From positions 30,883,471 through 30,947,470 of the forward strand of contig CP154955.1 in NCBI GenBank assembly GCA_039621445.1: a stretch of DNA of 64,000 nt, read 5' to 3'. A program made the position numbers and the translations under genes. Below, in pieces: positions 27,916 to 39,245 of the stretch (the first letter of the stretch is position 1; every line of letters starts with the position of its first letter). The notes under the pieces are model-generated. The model had not been told where the DNA came from, searched no databases, and saw only the letters and a list, made by a program, of their open reading frames with translations. The stretch is from Euglena gracilis. Its lineage: Eukaryota; Euglenida; Euglenophyceae; Euglenales.

Positions 27916-28960
27916 AAAATCCTACATCCAACACGAAGAACCAACTAATTTGCACAAATGAAAGAATCGGGGTCACCACGAGTCGAAGTGACGGCGATGT
28001 GATTAGCCGCGGTCAACCAGAATTGGTGTCGGCTGCGGTCGGCGGTCGGTGGCAAGGGTCGGCAACAGTATAGGGGAGGCGCCAAACAAACCAAACACAA
28101 CCGTTGCCGACTTTGGCCACTTCGCTGCTGATTGGCTTTTTTTTTGATCTGTTTTTCAAGACTGGGTGCGACTTTGCTGCCTTTGCCCATTATTTCCGCC
28201 TTTTGCGACTTGATCACTTTTGTTGCTTTCTCACCACTTTTTGGTGGGTTTGGCCACGGTTGTGAGCTCGTAATGCACGAACAACCTTGCCTCAAAGCAT
28301 TCCCCTTTCTCCAACCCAATACAAGGTTAACACCTGTAACAGCAACAATGTGAATGGGGAAACCCGAGGCGTCTGAAAATTGTACCAGAGAAGTTCGGCA
28401 TTTCACTGCAAACCAAAAAGGGGGACCAGCGCTTCTGGCAGTCTGGTTGCAAGCGCCCACCCCCATGCTCACCTTTCCGGACTGATTGGTCTTTTAAAGA
28501 GATGACAAAAAAAGCTCGAAAAAAATCCTACACATCCAACACGAAGAACCAACTAATTTTGCACAAATGAAGGAATCGGGGGTCACCTCCCAATGTACCG
28601 GATGGAGTCACGAGACACGCGTGTGACGCGCGTGATGCGATGACAGATTCCAAATTTTAGCCCGCGGTCGGCTGCGGTCGGCTGCGGTCGGCTGCGGTCG
28701 GCAGTGGTCGGCAAGGTAGTTGGCTGTAGGTGGGGGGCAGGCCAACACAAAACGAGCATATATCACAATCACACAATCCACCGTTGCCGACTTTTGGCCA
28801 CTTTTCGCTGCTTTTGGCCAGTTTTTGATGCTTTTGGACTGCTTTTGGCCACTGTTGCCGACTTTTGGTCGACTTTTGCTGCCTTTGCCCATTATTTCCT
28901 GCCTTTTGCTTTCTTTTGATCACGTGCTTTTGCCCACTGCTGTGTTTTGGCTGCTTTTGG
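27916..28960 (+). repeat. Diverged tandem duplication of a 350-450 bp unit
   Basis: Unit 1 (27,916-28,290) and unit 2 (28,522-28,960) both begin TCCTACA.TCCAACACGAAG-like, pass ACCAACTAATTT and GCACAAATGAA, contain TCGGCTGCGGTCGG repeats and CCGTTGCCGAC, and end in TGCCCATTATTTCC and CTTTTGC. Between them lies a non-repeated spacer without a gene. Short reading frames here (for example 27,945-28,472 on -) are not supported as genes. Confidence 0.7.
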
Positions 28961-29570
28961 CCAGCTTTTGCTTTGCTTTGACCTCTTTTGACCACTTTTG
29001 ACCTCTTTAACCCACTTTTGACAGCTATTCTCTGCTTTTGGCCATTTTTACCCACTTCTGGCCACTTTCAGGCCACTTTAAACATCTTTTTGTTGCTTTT
29101 GACATCAAGAGCAGACCTAAAAATGGCCTTAAAGTGGCAAAACGTGGTTAAAATGGCCAAAAGTTCCAAAAAAAAAAAAAAAAAACAATGCCCAAAAATG
29201 GCCCAAATGACCCTGCTTTTGGCCAACTTGGGTCACTTAGCAGCTTTTGTTCACTTTTGGCAACAAACTGGCGCAAAATGCTCAAAATGGTCAAATTGGA
29301 CCAAAAAGAGACCAAAAAATGGGCAAAAATAACAAAAGAAAGGTCGAAATGGCTTTAAATGGTCAAAAATGGCCCAAAATGGCCAAAATGGCCTAAGAGC
29401 AGGACAAAATGGCCCAAAATTACAAGAAGTGGGCAAAAAGTGGCCAAAAATGGTCAAAATAAGTCAAATGGGTGAATTATGGTGGCAAATGGGCCAAAAG
29501 GGGACAAAAGCGACCAAAATGGCCAAAAGTGGCCAAAAGTGGCCAAAAGTGACAACATGAGCCAGATGAG
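28790..29570. repeat. Degenerate TGGCCAAAA-like tract that switches strand
   Basis: Up to about 29,110 the + strand reads CTTTTGGCCACTTTT-like units; after it the complement, GGCCAAAATGG-like units, dominates, giving one large imperfect inverted structure. No gene. Similar units recur at 45,440-45,740. Confidence 0.75.
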
Positions 29571-30790
29571 CCAGAAAAATCTCAACATCTGGGATAAAAA
29601 TGATTCTCACTGAAAAATTGACATCAATTAGAAAATTGTGCGATCGGCTGCGGTCGCCGCGGTCGGGCGGTCGGCTGCGGTCGGCCCTGGTCAGGTAGGC
29701 GCGGGCGGAGGGGGCGGCGCGGATGGGGCGCGGGGGCCGGTCCCGGGGCCGCCGGGCGGCGGCGGCGCCGGTCGGCGTCGCGGGGCGGCGGGGGCGCCCC
29801 CCCAGTCACGACTAAAAAAATACCCTGTCCCAGGCAGCAGACCACTTGCTTCATGCCCCCCCCGGTCCAGCGACTAAAAAAAACCCCGTCCCAAAGAGAC
29901 TGCCATCCTGTCACCACCAGCAGATTCAGATGATTGTGCATTGTGCATGAACCAAAAAAAGCGCAACTGCGGCCAATCCAGAACTTTATGGGGGCGGCCC
30001 CGGGTGGGTGATGGGGGGGGGCAAGGGCCAGAGACCAGGGCTGCAGAGAGGTGGAGGGAGAGGTCGAAATCCTCCACCTCTGTGTCAACCACCGCGACTC
30101 GACCTTTCCCGAACCCCGATTCTAACCTGTCCCAATGTAACACGCTCTGTGTCAACCACCTCGACCTCACCTCTCCCCACTAACACACTCCAATTAGGAC
30201 ACTAAAAAGGGTGGGATGCAGAAAAAACAATCCTGGGTGGGGTTTTGAGCGTTGTCATCAGAGATACGTGACAAAAATGAAAAATTAAAAAACTTCTCAT
30301 GTGATTTGTCTGACTTCGAACAAATTTTCCTTCGTTGAGGCTTGATGACCCGGGGGGATCCAGCTCAGAGGTTGTAAAATTTGGGCTGGCCGACCGCCCT
30401 TTTTTAAAGACAGTCTTAAAAACCCCCTGCTTCAGGGAATACAAACACTTTTTTGGGGTGATTTCCAGCGACAACGTTTAGATTCTTTCCCAACGCCTTT
30501 TTGACCCCTCCGGGGTACCCCCCCCCCGGGGGGCTCGGCTAGACCCACCCACCCTACCCCCCCCCGGGGTCCACGACTAAAAAAAACCCCTGTCCCAAAG
30601 AGACTGCACATCCTGTCACCAACCAGCAGAGTCTAGATGATTGTGCATTGTGCATGAAGAAGAATATGATCCAATCCCTCTCTCTCTCTCACTCTCTCTC
30701 TGTGGGTGTGTGGGTGTGGGTGTGGGTGTTGTGTGGGTGTGGGTGTGGGTGTGGGTGTGGGTGGGTGGGTGGGTGGGTGGGCGCGTGTAC
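29571..30790. other. Non-coding DNA with GC-rich block and direct repeats
   Basis: 29,640-29,810 is a GC-rich block continuing the TCGGCTGCGGTCGG family. GACTAAAAAAA, GTCCCAAAGAGACTG and ATGATTGTGCATTGTGCATGA occur at 29,872-29,950 and again at 30,572-30,655. 30,202-30,474 is open on - but has no convincing gene features; it could be the 3' UTR of the glycosyltransferase-like gene. 30,672-30,780 is (CT)n then (GGGTGT)n. Confidence 0.55.
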
Positions 30791-33700
30791 GTGGATTGGA
30801 ACCAGTTTAGGGCCACCCAGGGCTGGGCAGTTGTGGATGCGGTCGATGCGGGGGCGGCCAGCGCAGAGCGGCACCACCGCCGTCATGTTGCCAACCAGGG
30901 CGAGGAAGTTGGACAGGGAGGAGACTGCCATCACGAGGAGGTCTGCCAGCAGCATCTGGTCGATGGCCTGCAACCCCAGGGCTGCTTCCCCACCCCGGCC
31001 TGCCACCCACCCACCCACCCACCCACCAACCCACCCACCCACACCAGGGTTTGAATAGTACTGAGCTCTTAATGGGATTTGCATGCAACGGATGGCCCAA
31101 AAGTGGCCGAAAAATGGCCTTTCTCGGCCAGGTGGGTGTTGAGAAAAAACCATCATACGGGCATAGGTGGAGGGTTCCTAGGGCTCCTTTTTTGGTCGCC
31201 CGCACATTTCCTTTTGATTACCCACCATTTTTGAGGAAATTCAGGGAAATCGGTTTTTCGACCCAAGAATGGCCCAAACGGCACAGTTAGAAGCCTGCCG
31301 CACTGTTTGGGCCATGAATTGGCCATAACTCGGGTTAGGCAGGGTTACGGGGAAATCAGGATACCATTAGATAGGGCATTTTAAGGGCTTCGATTTAGGT
31401 CTACGGGTGTTTTGCTCGATTTTGCTTCATTTTCGAGATATTTGGCATTTCGCGATTTTTTGGCCTAAAAACGTCTCAAAATGGGCCAAAAACATGGCGG
31501 TTTCTCGGGCAGGTGGGCAGGGCAGGCGGGGAGCAACAGGAAAATCAAAACACGGTTAGGCAGGCCGTTCTAATGATTCATCTGACGTTCTGAACATTTT
31601 CTTTCATTTTGCTTCGTTTTCGAGATATTTGGAAAATTGTGGGGTTTTTGGCCCATTTTTTGGACCAAAATTGGCCAAAAGTGGCCGAAAAATTTGTCAA
31701 AAAACGCGGATTTGGAACGTAACTTTGGCCAGCTGCGGAGTTACCGGGAAAGCCCCCGTTGGATAGGGCGGTGCACGGGCTTGAATTCTATATTGGGCCC
31801 TTTGGACGATTCGGCGGCCCTGGGGAGTTGTTTCCCAAATACACGTTTTCTTGCTGGCAGATACACCCTGTTTTACGGTCCCATTTTTGGACTTGGCCCC
31901 ATTACAACGGGCGTAACTCGGGCCAGACGCAAAAATTAGGAGTAATTTAGGCCATCAACAGATGCAGGGGACCATGGGGGATATCTTTCTCCAGGACAAC
32001 TTCCTTTTGCGGGAGCCGGAAACCTTGGTTCTCCCAAGGTGGCCCCGAGAGGGCCGAGAGGGGGGGAGGAGGGGGGTCAAAAAGGGGTTTTCCCCCTGGA
32101 AAGCTTTGCTAAGTAAGCTAAGAGCTCTTACCCATAAAGGGATAAGATCTCGGCGACCTTTATCTTCACCCACACACCCACACCCACACCCAACCCCCAC
32201 CCCCACCCCCACACCAGCACCCACACCCCCACACACGCCCACCAACCCACCCACTGACCCAACCAACCACACCCACACACGCTCAAACACACACAAACAC
32301 ACACCACGTTGGGGGGTGAAGGAGATCGTTGCTACACCTTCCCTTTCTGCACCACCATGTGGTCAGAAATCCTATTTTCCCTCAATCTCAGCAGTTGGAA
32401 TCCGAAATGCCTCTTTGTGGCCCAAAGAAGTTTGGAGAAATACATGGGCTCAAATTAAAGCTGCTGTCCTCACCGCTGCAAACCTACCGGTCCCAAACTG
32501 TGGCCCATACCTGCCCCCCCCCCAACAACACCACCGAGGGGCGGCCCTGCCCCGCAGGGCGACCTCCCCCTTGCTGAACACCCGCACCCGGTCCCGCCCC
32601 GGCGGCTGCTCCCACTCCAGCTCCTCGATCTCCGGCCCGGACGAAGGGCAGGGCCCGCCTCCCCCTGGGCGGGGGGGGGGTCTGGGCCCGGGGACGGTCC
32701 TCGGCGGCGGGCACCGCATCAAGTCAGTCCCTGGGGGGGGGGGGCTTTAAGGGGGGGGGGCTTCCGGGCGGTGGAGAACGACGGGGGGCACAGCCCCGCC
32801 CATGGGCTGCCCCACGTACGCACACGGGACTGCTGGCCAAGCCCAGGGGTCACGGCTGTGAGAGAGAAGCCCCTCCCTCGGCCCCCTCAGACTTGCACGG
32901 CCGCCAGCCACGGTTGTTTTGGGCCCTCCCGGCGCGGGGGTTATGCCAGGGGGGGGGTCCAAGAAGAGAAGGAGAAGAGAGAGAGGGATCCCGCGCCCTC
33001 CCCTTGCTGTCGGAGTGGACCCAGAACCGCAGCCCCAGGGCCCCCTGCGGCGTGCGGCGGCGGTACTCCGCGTGGCGCCGCCGCAGCCCCGCGACCACCG
33101 CCCAGTACCGCGCCCGGGGCGTCACTCGCCGACCCCCCCCCACCCACCCCCAGCGAGTGCCCCCCCCCCCCCGGGATTCAGCGACGCCCCGGCCACGACA
33201 TGTTGAGCCGCCGCAGCCCGGCGTCGTTCTGCCGGCAGTGGACCACGACGTTGATGTCCCCCGGGTCGAACCACACCACCGCCCCCGGCCCCGGGCTCGC
33301 AGGGGGAAGCGGTGGCCTGTAGGCTGTCACCCACACCCACAACCCGAAGACAGTGGTGGCTGTCTCCGAAAGACACCCCGGGGAGAGGGGCATCTTGGAG
33401 ATTGGGAACTTCGGGCTGGCTGAAAGAAGGCTGCTGGCTCACCTTACGAGGTCCGTCAGCTGGGACGGGGCCCAAGCTGGGCCGGAACCGGGTTTTGGGA
33501 AAAATACAAAAACTTGCCAAAGGTGCAAAAAATAGTTTTTCCCCCAAAATTTGAACTGGGACTTATTGTGCCTTCGATGGGAAAAAAATCTGTCCAAAAA
33601 CCTTTCAGGCAGCGGGCAGGGATGAAAGCCGTTTATGCGGGGGTCCAGTGCTGGAAAACGCCTGCTGCCAGCAATGAAATACTTCCTTTGTGGCGAAGGA

Positions 33701-36700
33701 GTTCATTTCATGAAGAGCCATTCGTTTCGACGGGATTGGGGCTGCGTTTGAAAACGCAGGTTCAGCAGTGATTTAAGTGTGTTCATAAAACAACATGGCT
33801 TTGGTCAAAATCTGTGTTTCTCAACCTCGGCGAATGACACCTTACTGAGCGACGGCATTTTTCATTAAATAAGCAGCTGGAATTCCTAATTCAGGAATGC
33901 CATGGCGATCCTGATTTTTCTTGGACTTGCCGTCAAAGGCGTGAACTCAATAAAATAAAATTATGGCGTGGAGGGGAGTGTTCCGGACCAAGAAGTCCCC
34001 TGAACGCACGCGCGCGCGCGCACACACACACACACACACGCGCGCGCGCGCACGCACACACAAATATATGATGCTGGTGCACGGTCCCAACTGTATCCAG
34101 ACACAGAACTAGATCTGATTTTTGTGTGTGAGGGGAGCCAGCAGCCGGGTGGTTGGACACCACGGAGGTACATGCGCTGCAGGGAGGCCTGGATGGAGTG
34201 CCGGGCAGCACAGTGCTCCTATGAAACGGCTGCTCTGCTACAGGAGAGGAGGAGGGAATCCCGGAGAAATTCCATACCCCCGTTGGCCACTTCTGGGGGA
34301 TGCGGAAAATTACCTACATAGTGTCCATCTGTCCTTTGCGGGGTGGGGGGGGGGGGGCTGAACCTAAACCTCTGGGGCAGGCCATTTAGGACCAGCAGCA
34401 AAACTGATGCATAATGACACACACCTGGGCATGCCTGAGAAAGGACCAGGGGGACGATGGGGTAATTCCATCGTGTTTTCATTGATAAACCCGTGAAACA
34501 AACCCTAAAGAGATTGTGTTGCTGAAACATATTTATAGGGTCTGAAGAGCTCCCTTCAAAAACTGGTGTCACGATTTTCCATGTTCACATGACCGCAACT
34601 TTGTGTGTGGCATGGCTGCAGGTGTACTCACTTGCACAGTAATGCTTTGGCAAACCGTGTGAAGCAAAAATTTTGTGGAGGACTGTGTCGCTCGCCACGC
34701 CGGGGTGAAAAGGGTGTAGCACCAAAACTGGGTCCAGCAATCAAATACGATGTACAGTGCGGTGCCATTGTTGATGCAGGAGTCCTTGCCCACGGCTAGG
34801 CGTGGCCATCAGTGCCCTGTTTCATATGGGGAGAGTGTGCCGTTAGTAGACTCCAAAGAATACAAAATTAACAAAAAAAATAACACAATATGCATGGGAT
34901 GTGTGTGAGGGGGTGAGAAATGGACACTTTGGAGTAAAATGCATAATTCCAAGAACTCAAGACATACAAAATTGGACAGTTTATTTCTCACAGAGATAAG
35001 GAATTTTGGGGTCAAAATTTGAAAATTTTCAAATGACCGAAATCTGAGCGACTTGTTTAATAATTTGGCAACTCTGTAATTGCCTCCCCTCACCCCTGGA
35101 GGTTGAGTAGAATGACCCAGGGGTTCTGGTCTAGGGCCTTCTAAGGTGCTCTAGGTTTGAGGCCATCTGGGAACCCCCCCAAAGGTTAAATCAAATTAAA
35201 TGAAAACTAAACAAATTTGCAAAGATCAATTATTTATCTCCTTTACCAGGCACCAACAAAAACGCCATTTTGATAAAATTTGCCAAAAAATCACACTTGC
35301 ATAATTTGCCGTTCAGGGGGGTGGGGTGAAAAATATCGAGCTCCTCGGTGGGTCAAAAAGTGTCAGTTGGTCATGAGCTGTTTAGGAAGAGGCGCATCCC
35401 CCCTTGACCACAGAGGAGGGCCACCCTCCCCCCTCTAAAACTGCTTATATGGAATCCTGACCCAGCAGCCTTTTTTGAGCCGTACCACACTCCTGCTGCG
35501 TCGGTGAATTTTTCTTCCTGTCCATTATTCAGCAAGACCATTTTGTGAATGGGATAAAAATCCATCCAACCCTCCACTGAATAGGAGCCCTCCAGCACTC
35601 TGAGAAGTGTATTTACCCCATGCCAGGCTTCTTTCTATCAAACCCCGGGGGGGGGGGGGGGCTATGGCTGCTTGCCCATGGCAAGGCACATGGGATCGGG
35701 TTTGGCTCCCAGGTTCTGCCGACCAAGCCAAATTCTCTCTTGGGAATGGCCAGTCTCGGGCCTCCGGTGCCTTCGGCACCAGGGTGTGCCATAACACCAC
35801 CCACCCCAAAACCCAACCCCTTCTCTGGAGTTGAAAGCGCCCTACCTGCCCATCGCCCCCTCGGGGGGAAAGAAGCCTGGACACAGCTGCAGACCTTGGC
35901 ACAATCAAAATCACCAGAGTTGGCAACTTTCTCATTGTCATCTTAGGGTGTAAACAAAAACAGGCTGGCCAAGAAACAAAAGACTTCCGAGGATGTTTCA
36001 ATGGGGTATCTATTTTTTGCCACAAAAATCCAAACCCCCCCTTACATGAGGATAGCCCCCCCCCCGTTGGGTTTTTCACCAATTGTTTGGCTGATAACCC
36101 TGGAGGGGTCATAAATGCTGGCTTGGTGCTGCGGACCACACCAGCGGGGGAGGTCAAGGTTGGGGTGAGTTTAAAAGTGTTAAAAGTTAAAAGGTTGGGT
36201 CAATCAAAATCAAACCTTTTTCCAGCAAGAGACGATGTGAGGACAAAGTGATGTCGACACTTTTCCCATTCAATCGTTGCACTTAATACAAGGTCCTGGT
36301 CTGAGCCAATCCCTCCTCTCCAAGCACGTGACGTTCTCCCAGATACCCAACCACTCAGGGTGGATGATCGTCATGTTTGGGGTTGAAGAACGCCCTCTGG
36401 GCCAAGGCTATGGCTGCAATTCATTTCTTGCGAGGAAAGCACAAGTACAACGTGTGCACATGAGTGTGTTCCAACCAGCACCGGCCCTCGTACCAAATAC
36501 AACCGCCAATCTGCTCACTCGTTATGACAACGTATTGATACAATTTGACCCAATTGATACATATTGATTGATTCATTCATCCAAATCGCTCACTCACAGG
36601 CACGCATGCACACCCACGCGTACGTGTGTGTGCATGGACGTGCATGTGCATACCTTAACCTCCCCCCCCCTCCCGGCCGTCCTGCCAGCTGGGCCCCCAC

Positions 36701-38180
36701 TGAACCAAAGGGCGGCCCTGGCGGGGTGGCCCAGCGGAACCAGCGGTAGTGTTTGAAGGACCGCAGGCCCTCCGCGAGGGGCAGGTGGTCCATCGTCCGC
36801 AGCGGGTTGACGACGTACTCCCGGCCAGGGCGGCGCGGCGTGCCACCCCCCCCCCCCGGGTCCTGAAGGCGACGGGTCCTTAAAGGCGACGCCCTGCCCC
36901 AGGCCGACGTGGTGCGCCGCCGCGATGCACGAGATGTCCGCCTCCAGGCGGTGGCCGCGGCCGGGGGACTGCCCCGGGGTTCGATATGGACTGGTGGGGG
37001 GGGTAGGACCCCCCTCCGGTCCAGGATGGGGGGGATGCCCCACCCTCCTAAACAGTGAGCCGCGGGCCGGGTGACGGATTTCCGGCCCAGTGCAAAGCGC
37101 CGAAAATGGGCCGAGAATGTCATCCTCGGCACTTTTGGGGCAAACTTTTCATCAAAGATGCCAAAACGTTTCGGCGCAAAGCGCTGGAAGGAGAGATACT
37201 GACCTCTTGGAGTGGTCCAGGGGGTCGAGACCTCCCCGGAGGTCAATCCTGGGGTAGGTCTCGACCCCCTGGCAAGGGGGACCCCCCGATCTTGGAGGGG
37301 GGCCACCCCCGTTCTCTACCGCATACTCTCCTTGCATGCGGTAGAGAACTCCCCTTGTACACATACCCTCCTTGCATCGAACCCTGGACTGCCCCCTCCT
37401 GGCCCCAGGTTTGAGCGTCTGCTTGTGCCTCCCCTCCCCCGGGGATTCATTTTCGAGATATTTGGCATTTCGAGATATTTGATATTTCGCGATTTTCGGG
37501 CCCAAAAACGGCCCAAAATGGGTTAAAAAAAGGCCGTTTCTCGGTCCGGGTGGAGAGTTGAGAAAAAGTGACCATACAAGCATATGGAGCGTTCCCAACA
37601 GGGCTTCATTTCTTGATCACCGGACATTTCCTTCGATTCCCGACAATTTTTGAGAAATTTTGAAAATTGACCTTTCTCTTTTTTCTTTTTCGACCCAAAA
37701 AAGGCCAAAAACGGCAGAGTCGGAAGCCTGCCACGCTGATTTGGGCTGTAAATTGGCCATATTTTGGACTTGGCGGGGAATTATGAAGAAATCAAAATAC
37801 CACGAGATGGGGCATTTTAAGGGCAATAAACAGAGGGCCAAAAATGTAGGCCTGAAGTGTAGGGGGTCCGCAAGCATGTCCTTTTGCCCAACATGGAGTT
37901 GTTAAGAGGTGTTTTGGTGGTGAACATCAGCCAAACCAAGTGACAAGTGTGTTTGTCTGGGGTTTTCCTTTGTGGCGTCGTCTACAGTCTGAAACCAATG
38001 TGACCATTCATGCTGCCGGCAGTAGGGACTCCCCTGGGAGGCGCCGTCGATGCCGGTAGTGCTCACCATGCAGCGAGGGGCCGAACGATTTGCCGTCAGA
38101 TTCGGGTTCCACGACCCCGAGGGCGGGAACAACAGCAGGAGGAGGAGGAGGGGGCCCACCGCCCAGCAGCGGCTGCCCAT
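30791..38180 (-). CDS. Secretory-pathway glycosyltransferase-like protein, multi-exon
   Basis: Exon 1, 38,180-38,067, codes MGSRCWAVG, a seven-Leu signal core and an N-T-A-N-R stretch before GTGAGC. Further exons on -: 36,968-36,857 (HRLEADISCIAAAHHVGL); 36,820-36,654 (YVVNPLRTMDHLPLAEGL, FKHYRWFRW); 35,599 to about 35,465 (GSYSVEGWMDFYPIHKM), phase-compatible with the previous one; 34,795-34,632, frame unsure; 33,316-33,186 (FDPGDINVVVHCRQND); 33,124 to about 33,010 (ARYWAVVAGLRRR), phase-compatible across a 61-base intron; about 32,650-32,515 (PEIEELEW); 30,967-30,791 (LLADLLVMAVSSLSNFLALV), exactly 59 codons. VVHCRQND and the late ADLLVM..SSLS box resemble GT-B fucosyltransferase-like enzymes. 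Family and donor sugar are inferred. Exons 2 and 3 may be one, split by a G-run miscount. The 3' end is not found. Confidence 0.5.
31070..31960 (+). repeat. Dispersed repeat family F1, copy 1, and related tract
   Basis: 31,090-31,410 aligns with 37,520-37,830: GGCC.TTTCTCGG, ACATTTCCTT.GATT, AGAAGCCTGCC.C and GGGGCATTTTAAGGG-like steps occur in the same order. The core GGCCATAACTCGGG is at 31,321. 31,420-31,960 continues with CATTTTCGAGATATTTGG-like repeats and a second core at 31,911. It lies in an intron of the glycosyltransferase-like gene. No gene within. Confidence 0.65.
31961..32514. other. Intron with (ACCCAC)n tract and repeat ends
   Basis: AGCTAAGAGCTCTTACCCAT and GATAAGATCTCGGCGACC at 32,112-32,158 recur inverted at 40,985-41,035 (GGTCGCTGAGCTCTTATC), a possible transposon end. 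32,165-32,310 is (ACCCAC)n-like. No gene on either strand. Confidence 0.5.
33320..34631. other. Intron or intergenic stretch, one exon-like block
   Basis: 34,128-34,321 on + is open with a Cys/Arg-rich helix (RYMRCREAWMECRAAQC) and could be an exon of an unplaced gene. 34,005-34,062 is an alternating CG/CA microsatellite. The remainder shows nothing recognisable. Confidence 0.35.
34800..35464. other. AT-rich intron
   Basis: AT-rich DNA without convincing coding potential. The small minus frame at 34,809-35,093 is of low complexity and judged chance. Confidence 0.5.
35604..36653. other. Intron with an exon-like block near 35.6-35.9 kb
   Basis: 35,620-35,900 is open on both strands (for example GPRLAIPKREFGLVGRTWE on -) and GC-balanced like an exon, but no splice-phase chain fits. 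36,160-36,580 shows nothing recognisable. Confidence 0.35.
36969..38066. other. First long intron of the glycosyltransferase-like gene, with F1 repeat
   Basis: 37,440-37,830 is a copy of repeat family F1. 37,200-37,420 contains repeated TCGAGACC and GCATGCGGTAGAGAAC pieces. CAGTGCAAAGCGCCGAAAA at 37,086 is one of several scattered copies of that motif. No gene. Confidence 0.55.
37520..37830 (+). repeat. Dispersed repeat family F1, copy 2
   Basis: Aligns over about 280 bp with 31,090-31,410 in the same orientation. Confidence 0.7.
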
Positions 38181-38865
38181 CGCGGCTGAGAGAGCAATAG
38201 AGCAGGAGTGCCGGCCTCTCCAGCCCTCTGTTGCTGATTGTGTCCAAACCAGGCTTCTTAAGACCCCGGGATGGAGGGGGTCCCCCACCCACCCACCCAT
38301 CCTGGCACGGGATTCCCACCCACGGGGGTCTTCAGATTTAAAATTTAAATACCCCCTGGGGATCCTACCCGTGTGCAAGACAACGATTTTCAAAAACCAA
38401 ATGTTTGAGGGTGGTAAAGCTGAATGGGAATGGGAAATGGGTGGGCATCACCATACATTCCGGCAGGGTTTCCCATAAATTCATGCCACAAGTAATCATG
38501 AACCAGCACAAATTTATCCATTTCCCAATATTTTTGTGGGCAGGGCAATAATTTTTCACCTGCAGTTGATTCCTCCCATAGGATCGCCCACTGCAGGCAT
38601 TATTTTTAAGCCTCTTTTAAAAAAAACGTAAATGCCTGAAAATGTGCCATAAATTTTTCGGCCAAAATGCCCAAAATGCCTTAAAAATTCGGACTGGCAG
38701 AATTTTCTCCGACCGAGCGAAAATGAAACACTAAATCTCGGCCAACTCCGGGAAGAAAAATGGGCAGCTTTCAACCACTTGTCCCCCGGGGGGGGGGCCC
38801 AGTAGTTAAACGAGGTGGGGGGTTCGGACTCCCCCCACGTTTAAGAATAGACCGCCCCCTCCCCA
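38181..38865. other. Upstream region of the glycosyltransferase-like gene
   Basis: Possible promoter region; no TATA box can be assigned. CAGGCTTCTTAAGACCCCGG at 38,249 resembles the end of the hAT-like repeat at 51,585. The rest is AT-rich and without a gene. Confidence 0.4.
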
Positions 38866-38900
38866 TCCCTAACCCTAACCCTAACCCTAACCCCTATAAC
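38866..38900 (+). repeat. Short telomere-type (CCCTAA)n tract
   Basis: About five units of CCCTAA (slightly imperfect at the ends). The tract is internal and followed by ordinary sequence, so it is interstitial rather than a chromosome end. Confidence 0.85.
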
Positions 38901-38921
38901 GTCTGACCCTTTTCAGTGGAC

Positions 38922-39059
38922 ATACATACATACATACATACATACATACATACATAAATACACATAAATACATACATACATACATACATACATACATACA
39001 TACATACATACATACATACATACATACATACATACATACATACATACATACATACATAC
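38922..39059. repeat. (TACA)n microsatellite
   Basis: About 135 bp of TACA repeats with a few variants. The M-Y-V-C reading on - is an artefact of the repeat. Confidence 0.95.
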
Positions 39060-39060
39060 T

Positions 39061-39245
39061 TCAGTGGACCAGGCGGAGCCTTGGTTTCTTGGTTGGGGGC
39101 CGGGCGAATGTCCCAGACACCTTCCCTGGCAGGAGGTCCCTCCCGATCCTTTCAACAAGCACTGAACCCCTCCATTTTCTTGGCCTCAGTCCAATTCTGA
39201 TCTTATGAATATGGGAGGAACGGCGAAAGTTGCCCAGCATTTCAA
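39061..39245 (-). CDS. Terminal exon of an unidentified gene
   Basis: It is preceded by a good 3' splice site (CTCCAACCCCAG) and open for 61 codons to TGA at 39,063-39,061. It codes EMLGNFRRSSHIHKIRIGL and a basic tail with PTKKPRLRLVH, which looks like a nuclear localisation type stretch. The phase needs one base from the previous exon, which I could not find upstream. Function unknown. Confidence 0.4.

Noticed and set aside
38866-38900. A chromosome end
   Set aside because: Ordinary sequence with exons continues on both sides.
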